Origin: an uncultured Bacillaceae bacterium
GTDB taxonomy: Bacteria; Bacillota; Bacilli; Bacillales; Pradoshiaceae
Length of the DNA stretch: 13,165 nucleotides
Assembly (NCBI GenBank): GCA_904501845.1
Contig: CAJGCH010000053.1
Location: 1 to 13,165, forward strand
Direction of reading: 5' to 3'
The position numbers and the translations under genes are program-made. Below the pieces are notes generated by a model that saw only the letters and a list, made by a program, of their open reading frames with translations, had not been told where the DNA came from and did no database searches. Shown here piece by piece: positions 5,358-11,271 of this stretch (the stretch's first letter is position 1; every line of letters starts with the position of its first letter).

Positions 5358-5386
5358 ATGATAAGCGAATCATCGTCCCAACTCAA
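5358..5386 (-). promoter_or_regulatory. Predicted sigma-A promoter of ylbF
   Basis: Minus strand TTGAGT (5386-5381), 17-bp spacer, TATCAT (5363-5358). It follows the ylbE terminator directly and leads to a leader of about 33 bases before the ylbF ATG. Confidence 0.6.
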
Positions 5387-5397
5387 CAAAACCAAAC

Positions 5398-5436
5398 AAA
5401 AAAAAGCAGCGAAGCGCCCCCTCTGCTTCAGCTGCT
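5398..5436 (-). terminator. Terminator of the ylbD-ylbE unit
   Basis: Minus strand AGCAGCTGAAGC (5436-5425) pairs with GCTTCGCTGCT (5415-5405) with one bulged base, followed by a run of eight T's. It lies 13 bases after the ylbE stop. Confidence 0.85.
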
Positions 5437-5449
5437 GATAAAACGGCAT

Positions 5450-5683
5450 TCACGAACCGCTATTCATGGACATCGATTGGAACATTGAAACCATCATGGA
5501 GGCCATTTGAACGCTGTTCGAAAGCTGCAAGACCCGGTCTGGAATGGATTTTTTAAAAAAATATTTTGCCTCCGTCTCAAAGACCGCAAAATCCTGAGGA
5601 TTCCGTGACAATCTCCTATACCACATCGGCTGCTGTCTCAAAAAATTCCGCAAATCCTCATTCCCTTGAATTTGTTCATACAC
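5450..5683 (-). CDS. ylbE: YlbE-like protein
   Basis: A 77-residue protein of the YlbE-like family, unknown function, always next to ylbD in Bacillus. Visible features are QQPMWYRRLSRNPQDFAVFE (residues 18-37), where a PxWYRRLxRxP core is typical, followed by FFKKSIPDRVLQLSNSVQMA and a Met/Ser-rich C-terminus (MMVSMFQSMSMNSGS). The start is GTG at 5683; GAGG lies 6 bases upstream and no in-frame ATG fits. It begins 30 bases after ylbD and is probably cotranscribed with it, likely during sporulation if the sigma-E-like promoter upstream of ylbD is real. Confidence 0.9.
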   Translation of the reverse strand: MYEQIQGNEDLRNFLRQQPMWYRRLSRNPQDFAVFETEAKYFFKKSIPDRVLQLSNSVQMASMMVSMFQSMSMNSGS

Positions 5684-5713
5684 ATCCTGCCTCAGAGGGA
5701 TTCACCCCTTCCA

Positions 5714-6139
5714 TTAGTCTTGGCGGAAACTGAATGGATGTTTGCTTGCCGGCGGTGCAGATGGGGACTGGGACTGCTCATTCTTCCCGGAGGAGGATTG
5801 AAACTGGGATATAACTCCCTGAATAGCTCCTAGTGCTTGACTGATATTTGATATTTGCTTCTGAATCTGTTCAGGGTCCATATTCTTCAATTGGTTAAAT
5901 AGCTGCGAAACCAGTTCAATCTTCTCTCCTTTTGGCGGATTCTCCTCCACAGTTTCTGTCATTTTGGCGTCATCCTTGTATTCTGTCCATCGCTCATCCT
6001 TTTCCCCAAGCAAAGACCAATCTTCGTAAAGATCCTGCCATGTCTTTTTGCCAAGCCTCACATCTCTGACTACTTTAGGGTTATCCTTTAAAAATTGTTT
6101 AAATTCCCTCACGGAAGGATGCAGCTTAGAGTCATCCAT
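5714..6139 (-). CDS. ylbD: YlbD, putative spore coat protein
   Basis: A 141-residue hydrophilic protein of the YlbD_coat family, assigned to the spore coat by homology. The N-terminal KLHPSVREFKQFLKDNPKVV and KTWQDLYEDWSLLGEKDERW blocks define the family. The middle (about 75-115) is helical and Gln-rich, and the tail is low-complexity Ser/Pro/Gln ending HPFSFRQD. I choose ATG 6139 (MDDSKLHPSV), which has GAGGTGAGG just upstream; the in-frame ATG at 6163 has no ribosome site. It is first of a two-gene unit with ylbE. A sigma-E-like promoter lies at 6177-6205, consistent with mother-cell expression. Confidence 0.92.
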   Translation of the reverse strand: MDDSKLHPSVREFKQFLKDNPKVVRDVRLGKKTWQDLYEDWSLLGEKDERWTEYKDDAKMTETVEENPPKGEKIELVSQLFNQLKNMDPEQIQKQISNISQALGAIQGVISQFQSSSGKNEQSQSPSAPPASKHPFSFRQD

Positions 6140-6176
6140 TTCCCTCACCTCATCACAAGACATTCGCCTATAGCAC

Positions 6177-6205
6177 AGTATATGTTTCTAAGAGCCAAAA
6201 TGTGA
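6177..6205 (-). promoter_or_regulatory. Sigma-E-like promoter of ylbD-ylbE
   Basis: Minus strand TCACATT (6205-6199) fits six of seven positions of the sigma-E -35 (KMATATT). After a 14-bp spacer, CATATACT (6184-6177) fits seven of eight of the -10 (CATACAHT). Consensus recalled from B. subtilis. It lies about 40 bases before the chosen start. Confidence 0.5.
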
Positions 6206-6231
6206 GGAGAGATGCTTCCTATTCTATTCAT

Positions 6232-6273
6232 AAAAAATAGAGCTTCAAAGAATTCCTTCTTTTTAAGCTCTAT
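6232..6273 (-). terminator. Terminator of ylbC
   Basis: Minus strand ATAGAGCTT (6273-6265) pairs with AAGCTCTAT (6245-6237), extended by an inner AAAGAA/TTCTTT stem (6247-6252/6257-6262) and followed by TTTTTT (6237-6232). It starts 7 bases after the ylbC stop. Confidence 0.85.
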
Positions 6274-6279
6274 CTGTCC

Positions 6280-7368
6280 TTAGCGGATGCCAATGAAATT
6301 TTGAGTATAGTATTTATGGTAGACGCCAACACCTAAATGGGTGAAATCCTCATTCAGCATATTTTCGCGATGTCCCTTGCTATTCAGCCATCCCTCAACA
6401 GCCGCAACCGAATCCGAATAATTGGCTGCTATATTTTCTCCAGCCGTCGTGTACGGTACATTCCCTTCCTTCAGGCGATCGGCTAATGTGCTTCCATCGA
6501 TGGACTCATGAGAAAAGTAATCATTTTCCATCATATCCTCACTATGCAAAAAAGCCACATCTGATGCTTCTTCATCTGCTTCCAGTACCGATAAACCTGC
6601 TCGAGCACGGATGATATTCGTTAAATCCAAGACTTGCGCTTCACTGCCAGTCTCAATTTGTCTCCACTCCTCCTCCGTCGGTTCAGGAGCTTCATGGAGT
6701 TCCCCGCGATAGGTCAATTCATAGGGACGTTGCAAAACGAGCGTCTCTTTATCCATATATCTAACACCGGATACCTCACCCAAAAATTTATCCAAATACA
6801 CCTGTGCATAAATGTCCCCCATCTTTACGAGCGGACGATAATGCAAATCTTCCTCAGAAAGCTCAAAGCGGTAAGTTGTACCGCCGTGTTTCACTTCCAC
6901 AAAGCTATTCATATTCAGCTTCTTATAGAGGCTATCCACTTCCTGACCAATGTAAAACGGGTGCAAATTAGCTTCCTCTGCCGAGCTAAAGAGCGTCACT
7001 ATTTCATTCTTTTCATTCACACCGAATTGGACATAGCTGAGGATTGAATCGTTATAAACCCACCATTCATATCCGTATGCGGACAGGTCGACGCGATCCG
7101 GTTCTCCTAAATCCTCAATCAGCTCTTCTCCTGTCTTGCCAATCCAAGTCGAAAGACCTTGCTCTGGATTCGCATCGTCTTTAGAGAAGCTTTCCGTCTT
7201 ATCATTCACTTTTTCTTGTTCTTCATCACGATTAACTGAATTATCCTCAATTAATGCAGTATCGTCGGCATCATCCCTCCAAGCAGAAAAATAAAATGTT
7301 CCAGTCAAGATGATCATCAAGCTTATTAATATCCTTAAAAGAGCTTTCAGAGGTAGCCCTCCTAACAT
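6280..7368 (-). CDS. ylbC: YlbC, CAP/SCP-domain protein with CAP-associated N-terminal domain
   Basis: YlbC is a membrane-anchored or secreted CAP (SCP/PR-1) protein; the bacterial role is unknown. Residues 8-28 form one hydrophobic segment (signal or anchor), 31-70 an acidic linker, about 73-212 the CAP-associated N-terminal domain (WIGKTGEELIEDLGEPDRVD), and 246-360 the CAP domain. The CAP markers are intact: HSEDM with His275, AGENIA with Glu311 and KGHRENML with His333. Length (362) is close to B. subtilis YlbC. The ATG at 7368 has no ribosome site. GGAGGG lies within the first codons and is 7 bases before a CTG at 7350 (residue 7), so translation may really begin at that CTG (356 residues). 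It has its own terminator. Confidence 0.93.
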   Translation of the reverse strand: MLGGLPLKALLRILISLMIILTGTFYFSAWRDDADDTALIEDNSVNRDEEQEKVNDKTESFSKDDANPEQGLSTWIGKTGEELIEDLGEPDRVDLSAYGYEWWVYNDSILSYVQFGVNEKNEIVTLFSSAEEANLHPFYIGQEVDSLYKKLNMNSFVEVKHGGTTYRFELSEEDLHYRPLVKMGDIYAQVYLDKFLGEVSGVRYMDKETLVLQRPYELTYRGELHEAPEPTEEEWRQIETGSEAQVLDLTNIIRARAGLSVLEADEEASDVAFLHSEDMMENDYFSHESIDGSTLADRLKEGNVPYTTAGENIAANYSDSVAAVEGWLNSKGHRENMLNEDFTHLGVGVYHKYYTQNFIGIR

Positions 7369-7386
7369 TTATTACTATATATCGCT

Positions 7387-7398
7387 ATTAGTATAACA
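7387..7398 (-). promoter_or_regulatory. Predicted extended -10 promoter of ylbC
   Basis: Minus strand TGTTATACT, giving TGn plus TATACT (the hexamer at 7395-7390), lies 22 bases before ATG 7368. No good -35 hexamer is seen at the right distance. Confidence 0.4.
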
Positions 7399-7554
7399 TT
7401 ATCTCCCGCTTAAAATATATGATTAAGCAACTTAATGCTACAGGAAACCAGCAAGAATGATCAGGAGACCTCTTTAGGAAAGCGCAAAATAAAATTTTCT
7501 CCGCCTAGTGGCGCTCTTTCCCGCAGCTGTCAGACGGAAAGGATAAACAATTGT

Positions 7555-7583
7555 TTGCAGTTATGCCAAATTCATACTATTAT
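7555..7583 (+). promoter_or_regulatory. Predicted sigma-A promoter of the YugN-like gene
   Basis: TTGCAG (7555-7560), 17-bp spacer, TATTAT (7578-7583). The leader would be about 60 bases. The rest of the 280-bp region between ylbC and this gene (7399-7554) shows no gene or repeat that I can support. Confidence 0.5.
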
Positions 7584-7649
7584 TAAAAATGAGAATTTCC
7601 AAAACTTGTTTATCTTTTTTACCGCTTATAGGATAGGAGGAATGAAGAA

Positions 7650-8018
7650 ATGAAATTTGAAAATACTGGTCTAGAAAAGTATCAGGTCGACCTTAATCGA
7701 CTTGACGAGGTGATGGATGAAAACGGACTTGTTCGTGCTGAGCAATGGGATTATGAACGCGTATCCTATGATAAGAAATTCGAAATCAAGGATGGTACAT
7801 ATTATCTCCGTGTATTTGGGTATGCTGTTGAAGGGGATGTAGGCGCACATCGTGCAACCATTCAATTGCTCACCCCTGTACTCGGCAAGCATTATTATCC
7901 TCATGGTGTTGAATATGGCGAGAATGAGTATTTCCCAGAATCTCTCCAGAAGCAATGCGAAACAACTCTGGCTGCCGTTAAAGCTGAGCTTGACATATTC
8001 GTTGAAATTTTCGAATAG
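7650..8018 (+). CDS. YugN-like family protein
   Basis: A 122-residue soluble protein of the YugN-like family, function unknown. Recognisable blocks are RLDEVMDENGLVRAEQWDYE, DGTYYLRVFGYAVEGDV and the strongly conserved PVLGKHYYPHGVEYGENEYF (about residues 76-95). There is no signal peptide or membrane segment. The ATG at 7650 has AGGAGG 9 bases upstream; an ATG at 7642 opens only a three-codon frame. It is divergent from ylbC and convergent with the GNAT-like gene. In B. subtilis a family member, ylbA as I recall, occupies about this position between ctaG and ylbC, so this is likely its counterpart, though I leave the symbol open. The CBS-domain gene ylbB, next to it in B. subtilis, is missing here. 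Confidence 0.9.
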   Translation: MKFENTGLEKYQVDLNRLDEVMDENGLVRAEQWDYERVSYDKKFEIKDGTYYLRVFGYAVEGDVGAHRATIQLLTPVLGKHYYPHGVEYGENEYFPESLQKQCETTLAAVKAELDIFVEIFE

Positions 8019-8023
8019 ATGCC

Positions 8024-8063
8024 AAAGGCCTTCGGATATCTAACTTGATTCCGGGGCCTTTTT
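8024..8063 (+). terminator. Terminator of the YugN-like gene
   Basis: AAAGGCC (8024-8030) pairs with GGCCTTT (8055-8061), T's run to 8063, and CGGA/TCCG gives inner support. The last T's form part of the stop codon of the convergent gene. Confidence 0.7.
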
Positions 8064-8559
8064 ATCGAATTTCACGTACCAGCTGGATGAAATCGCCTTT
8101 TGTGAAGCTCTGAAACCCCTTTTTATCAAGTATGGCTTTTGCCATGCGTGCCCCTTTCCCCACTTCCGTTATCACATACTTAATCCTCTTTTTCTCCAGA
8201 AAAAAGAGCAGCCAATCAATACTATCTTCCGCATAGGCTATTTCACTATCAACCGAATCAAAAGTAAGAGTGAAATGCAGGATGTTATCATCATGCCGTT
8301 TCTTCCCTAAGATGAATTCCCCAATCATTTTCTTTTTCTCTAAATCTATTACAAACCACAGCCATGACAGCGGTTCTATTTCTTCCTCTAATCCCTCAAT
8401 CACATAAGGCAGCGTCGCCTTTGCCTGAACGGATGGCAGACACTCCGGGATAAAGACGGGAGCGTTTTTTCTTAAAACATCTGCATGTAACAAAAGTGAC
8501 CTTGCCATCGATATCGAGCATGGAATAAAAGCCAAATGCTCCGTCCTCTGTTCATTCAT
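8062..8559 (-). CDS. GNAT-like acetyltransferase-related protein
   Basis: A 165-residue protein whose pattern resembles GNAT N-acyltransferases: an N-terminal EHLAFIPCSISMARSLLL strand-helix, the SWLWFVIDLEKKKMIGEF strand pair, a helix before IDWLLFFLEKKRIKYVITEV, and AKAILDKKGFQSFTKGDFIQ near the end, as in the C-terminal part of this fold. The acetyl-CoA loop (R/QxxGxG/A) is not evident, so it may be inactive or only distantly related. The start is ATG 8559, with GGAGGTG 6 bases upstream; the frame upstream of it (to 8625) runs through a terminator and is not coding. It lies downstream of the CtaM-like gene, separated by that terminator. Substrate unknown. Confidence 0.7.
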   Translation of the reverse strand: MNEQRTEHLAFIPCSISMARSLLLHADVLRKNAPVFIPECLPSVQAKATLPYVIEGLEEEIEPLSWLWFVIDLEKKKMIGEFILGKKRHDDNILHFTLTFDSVDSEIAYAEDSIDWLLFFLEKKRIKYVITEVGKGARMAKAILDKKGFQSFTKGDFIQLVREIR

Positions 8560-8581
8560 GGTCACACCTCCGCATAATAAT

Positions 8582-8622
8582 AAAAAGGACTGTCTCTTAT
8601 AACTATGAGACAGTCCTTTTTT
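8582..8622. terminator. Strong bidirectional terminator after the CtaM-like gene
   Basis: A 15-bp inverted repeat, AAAAAGGACTGTCTC (8582-8596) and GAGACAGTCCTTTTT (8607-8621), with A/T runs on both flanks. On the minus strand it ends the DUF420 gene 12 bases after its stop. It leaves only about 22 bases before the next gene's ATG. Confidence 0.85.
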
Positions 8623-8634
8623 CATATGCTTAAT

Positions 8635-9099
8635 TTATAGACCAAGTATGGCTTTAAAGACGCTTGTTGTCTCTCCGCCTTTATAAATCACATATAAAAG
8701 CATGTACACGGCAACTCCAGCGAAGGCATTTGGAATCCAGATAGCACTGGCAATCGGTCCAATCTTTCTGTGTTTTACGAAATTCTTTTTATAGCCATAA
8801 TACAGGGACATAATACCGAGGACAGCCCCAATGGTAGCAAAGGTAATATGCAATACTAAGAAAATCGTGTAATATATCTTCAATGAATCAGGACCGCCAA
8901 ACGCAGTATTACCAAAGAAGATCGTTCTGCTTGCATAGATGATGAAAAATACAACCGCAAAGACCGCTGCCCAAAACATGAGTCTTTCATGGTTCTCTCG
9001 ATTTTTCTTTTTGATTTGCCAAACACCAAGCCCAACCAAAATCGCGCTTATGACGATACAGACAGTACTGATGGTCGGCAGTATAGGTATACTGCTCAT
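8635..9099 (-). CDS. ctaM: DUF420 protein, CtaM-like oxidase maturation factor
   Basis: A four- to five-helix membrane protein of the DUF420 family. In Staphylococcus aureus the member CtaM is needed for the function of the heme A-containing aa3 menaquinol oxidase; B. subtilis YozB is another member. With ATG 9099 (MSSIPILPTISTV) the protein has 154 residues. Hydrophobic segments lie at about 8-28, 41-60, 75-101, 113-119 and 123-139, and the histidines of the family are present: His37 (NHERLM), His84 (LVLHITFA) and His110 (KHRKIG). GAGG lies 9 bases upstream of this ATG; the in-frame ATG at 9123 has none. Placement next to ctaG supports a role in caa3 oxidase assembly. It has a separate strong promoter, so it need not depend on the cta transcript. 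Confidence 0.88.
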   Translation of the reverse strand: MSSIPILPTISTVCIVISAILVGLGVWQIKKKNRENHERLMFWAAVFAVVFFIIYASRTIFFGNTAFGGPDSLKIYYTIFLVLHITFATIGAVLGIMSLYYGYKKNFVKHRKIGPIASAIWIPNAFAGVAVYMLLYVIYKGGETTSVFKAILGL

Positions 9100-9139
9100 A
9101 ATCTTGAACCTCGTTTCTTGCATTTCTATTCACTGCTTA

Positions 9140-9168
9140 ATTGTAAAATATATTCACATTTTTCTCAA
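9140..9168 (-). promoter_or_regulatory. Sigma-A promoter of the CtaM-like gene
   Basis: Minus strand TTGAGA (9168-9163), 17-bp spacer, TACAAT (9145-9140), in the 109-bp gap after ctaG. Transcription would start near 9133, with a leader of about 34 bases. Confidence 0.7.
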
Positions 9169-9208
9169 TTAACTGCGAGAACGTTCACCATATTGAAACA
9201 ACTTACTA

Positions 9209-10087
9209 TTATCTTAGGTGAGGATTTGCCTCTAAATATTTTGCAGTGGCTTCATCGCCTTTTTTCGTATCATCCTTAAACCAAGCAAAGAACGTTGTTG
9301 CCAGGATGATGCCATAAACAATCTCTTGAATGATTTTCATAATCACGCCGCCTGTTTGTTGATCCTCCAATACCGGCATGGAAATAAACATTTCAGGACC
9401 GCTCAAATTCAAGCCTGCCAGCGTTCCAGCTGGCACACAAAGCTTCAATGCTTCCGCCCATATAGCAGGGTCTGCGTACGTACTATACATCGGCTCTTTT
9501 GCAAATATAATAAGTGCGCATGCCGGTGTAATCAGGATACCATTGGCAAAAATATAGCCTATTTTCTTCAGTCCGGATAGCCGAACACTTTCCTCCACCT
9601 TATTAACCAGATGCCACCACATAAACAAGGATGAGATAAACAAGACAGCCGTAAATAAAGTATGGAGAACCATATCCACCTTCACTATGTCAAAGATTGA
9701 TGGGACATGGTAAAAGGAGAAAATACCATTAAAAAAAATCAGCGTGAATAATGGATTTGAAATTGCATTAAACCACTTCTTAAAAACAAACTTCCTGTAA
9801 ATCCATTCCGGAATCCCAAGGAGAAGGATAGGCGGGATGACCAAGAATAAAAAGGCCATCTGTACCATATGGACCGAGAAAGATAGATGGCCAAGCAAGT
9901 CAAGCGGAGACCCTTTCGTAATATAGAAAAGAATCATAGCGCTTGTAAAATACACACCCTCTTTAGCCTGGAAGCGCTCCTTGGCTTTAAAGTATGTCAC
10001 ATAAAAATAGGCAAGGATGACACTCAATGTACCAGCAAAAAGATACGGACTCCACAAAGCCTCAAACCCAAAAATTTGTATATCCAT
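9209..10087 (-). CDS. ctaG: Cytochrome c oxidase assembly factor CtaG
   Basis: CtaG (Caa3_CtaG family) is a polytopic membrane protein needed to form active caa3 oxidase in B. subtilis, probably in copper-centre assembly. The 292-residue protein has about seven hydrophobic segments. Typical parts are ALWSPYLFAGTLSVILAYFY at the start, the GHLSFSVHMVQMAFLFLVIPPILLLG region (about 66-91) with His in a helix, GIFSFYHVPSIFD, LHTLFTAVLFISSLFMWWHL, and the soluble C-terminal tail ending ATAKYLEANPHLR. ATG 10087 has GAGGTGG just upstream. It follows ctaF at a distance of 212 bases containing a terminator and a structured repeat, an interruption of the usual close cta spacing. No clear promoter is seen. 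Confidence 0.95.
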   Translation of the reverse strand: MDIQIFGFEALWSPYLFAGTLSVILAYFYVTYFKAKERFQAKEGVYFTSAMILFYITKGSPLDLLGHLSFSVHMVQMAFLFLVIPPILLLGIPEWIYRKFVFKKWFNAISNPLFTLIFFNGIFSFYHVPSIFDIVKVDMVLHTLFTAVLFISSLFMWWHLVNKVEESVRLSGLKKIGYIFANGILITPACALIIFAKEPMYSTYADPAIWAEALKLCVPAGTLAGLNLSGPEMFISMPVLEDQQTGGVIMKIIQEIVYGIILATTFFAWFKDDTKKGDEATAKYLEANPHLR

Positions 10088-10132
10088 TTATTCCACCTCT
10101 TTAACTTCATGATTGAATACCCCTGGCGGCAG

Positions 10133-10151
10133 AAATAATCAGCGATTATTT
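10133..10151. repeat. Short inverted repeat upstream of ctaG
   Basis: AAATAATC (10133-10140), AGC, GATTATTT (10144-10151): an 8-bp perfect palindrome with 3-base centre, adjoining the T-run of the larger structured repeat. It could be an operator or a weak hairpin; no regulator can be named. Confidence 0.35.
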
Positions 10152-10157
10152 AAAAAA

Positions 10158-10250
10158 CTCTGTTAAACGGTACGCTTGGGATCCAAGTATTCAGCTTGGA
10201 ATGCTTTTAGAGATGAAGTACCGTCATGTAAGGAACACAGCTTAACAGAG
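10158..10250. repeat. Structured 93-bp palindromic element with T-tail before ctaG
   Basis: Ends CTCTGTTAA (10158-10166) and TTAACAGAG (10242-10250) are exact inverted repeats. Inside, ACGGTAC (10167-10173) pairs with GTACCGT (10218-10224), and CTTGG/CCAAG pairs lie around 10175-10200. On the minus strand the outer stem is followed by TTTTTT (10157-10152), so the whole folds like a large multi-branched terminator before ctaG. It starts only a few bases after the ctaF terminator. It may be a small mobile repeat or an attenuator-like leader. Confidence 0.55.
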
Positions 10251-10256
10251 CCTTCT

Positions 10257-10290
10257 AAAAAAATCGGCCTAACAAAGCGTTAAGCCGATT
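10257..10290 (-). terminator. Terminator after ctaF
   Basis: Minus strand AATCGGCTTAAC (10290-10279) pairs with GTTAGGCCGATT (10273-10262) with one G-U, 5-nt loop, followed by a T-run (10263-10257). It lies 9 bases after the ctaF stop, so the ctaD-ctaE-ctaF unit probably ends here. Confidence 0.85.
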
Positions 10291-10299
10291 CCCAACTCT

Positions 10300-10632
10300 T
10301 TAAATCCACACAATAAGAACAAAAGCGACAACAGCAGAAAGACCAATGAGTAACCCCGTATACAGGAAAGTTGCAATTGTTCCATGCCCCTTTTGACTCA
10401 TATGCATGAAGTAATACAATTGAAAGATGACTTGAATGATTGCCAGGAGGAGAATGAATGGCTTCACAAACCACTTGGAATAGCCATCATATCCGACAGC
10501 AAAGAAAGCAATCACCGTCAGGAGAATCATCAAGACGAACGTGATAACCTGCCGCTTCATATCTTCAGCATGTTTCTTACGTCTATACTTTAGGGCCTCT
10601 TTACTAAGATGAGTATGCGTATGATTTTCCAT
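10300..10632 (-). CDS. ctaF: Cytochrome c oxidase subunit IVB
   Basis: CtaF is the small fourth subunit of the caa3 oxidase. The 110-residue protein has a His-rich, basic N-terminus (MENHTHTHLSKEALKYRRKK) and three membrane helices at about 28-47, 57-78 and 87-109. The QLYYFMHMSQKGHG stretch between helices 2 and 3 is typical of the bacterial COX4 family. ATG 10632 lies 6 bases after the ctaE stop; the ribosome site GGGGTGA overlaps that stop, so translation is likely coupled. It is the last gene of the structural unit here, because a terminator follows directly. Confidence 0.95.
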   Translation of the reverse strand: MENHTHTHLSKEALKYRRKKHAEDMKRQVITFVLMILLTVIAFFAVGYDGYSKWFVKPFILLLAIIQVIFQLYYFMHMSQKGHGTIATFLYTGLLIGLSAVVAFVLIVWI

Positions 10633-10638
10633 CTACTA

Positions 10639-11271
10639 TCACCCCACTATTCCCATTAAGTATACTACCGTGAAAATGAAGACCCACACAACATCGATAA
10701 AGTGCCAGTAAAGGCTCGCGATGTAGAACTTCGGTGCATTCGTTAATGTAAGGCCTCTTTTAGAGTTTCTCAGCATCAAGGTGGTAATCCACAACAGACC
10801 AAATGTTACGTGTGCCCCGTGGAATCCGACCAGCGTATAGAACGCTGAACCGAAAGCAGAACCAGTGAAGGTAAAATGATACTCATGAACGTAATGATTA
10901 AACTCATAGATTTCAAGGATCAGGAAGGCAAGACCTAATACCACCGTCACCAAAAGCCAGAACTGCATTTGCTTGAAATCAAAATTCTTCATGTGATACA
11001 TGGCATAAACACTTGTCAAGGAGCTGGTCAACAAGAGCATCGTTGCAAGAAATGCAAGCGGAAGGCCAAATATATCAGCCGCAAGCGGCAGGTCTTTATT
11101 TGCTGGCACACTGTCTTTCAAAGCTAAGTACGTAGCGAACAAGGATGCGAATAAAACCGTCTCAGCCGCAATGAAAAGCCAGAAACCAAGGAATTTATGT
11201 TTACCTTCTTCCGTGAATCGCTCCGGGTGGGATGGCCATGTTTCAGGAGTGAATTTTTGCTGCACTGCCAT
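10639..11271 (-). CDS. ctaE: Cytochrome c oxidase subunit III
   Basis: Subunit III of the caa3 oxidase, a membrane protein that stabilises subunit I and its proton uptake. The 210-residue form has five helices, as in Bacillus. Typical parts are LGFWLFIAAETVLFASLFAT with Glu37, FLILEIYEF with Glu120, the GFHGAHVTFGLLW segment (149-161), and the C-terminal YWHFIDVVWVFIFTVVYL helix. Its ATG shares one base with the ctaD stop (TAATG), so translation is coupled; AAGGGGG lies about 10 bases before the ATG. It is cotranscribed with ctaD and ctaF. Confidence 0.96.
   Translation of the reverse strand: MAVQQKFTPETWPSHPERFTEEGKHKFLGFWLFIAAETVLFASLFATYLALKDSVPANKDLPLAADIFGLPLAFLATMLLLTSSLTSVYAMYHMKNFDFKQMQFWLLVTVVLGLAFLILEIYEFNHYVHEYHFTFTGSAFGSAFYTLVGFHGAHVTFGLLWITTLMLRNSKRGLTLTNAPKFYIASLYWHFIDVVWVFIFTVVYLMGIVG

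Noticed and set aside
6634..7047. 137-codon plus-strand frame
   Set aside because: Antisense to ylbC, whose CAP and associated domains are intact; no ribosome site.
7435..7653. 72-codon plus-strand frame upstream of the YugN-like gene
   Set aside because: No ribosome site at its start, atypical composition, and it spans the likely promoter and leader of the real gene.
10158..10290. Known riboswitch or T-box leader before ctaG
   Set aside because: No T-box or AGGGTGGNA-type motif or other riboswitch core that I recognise, and no promoter between the ctaF terminator and the element.
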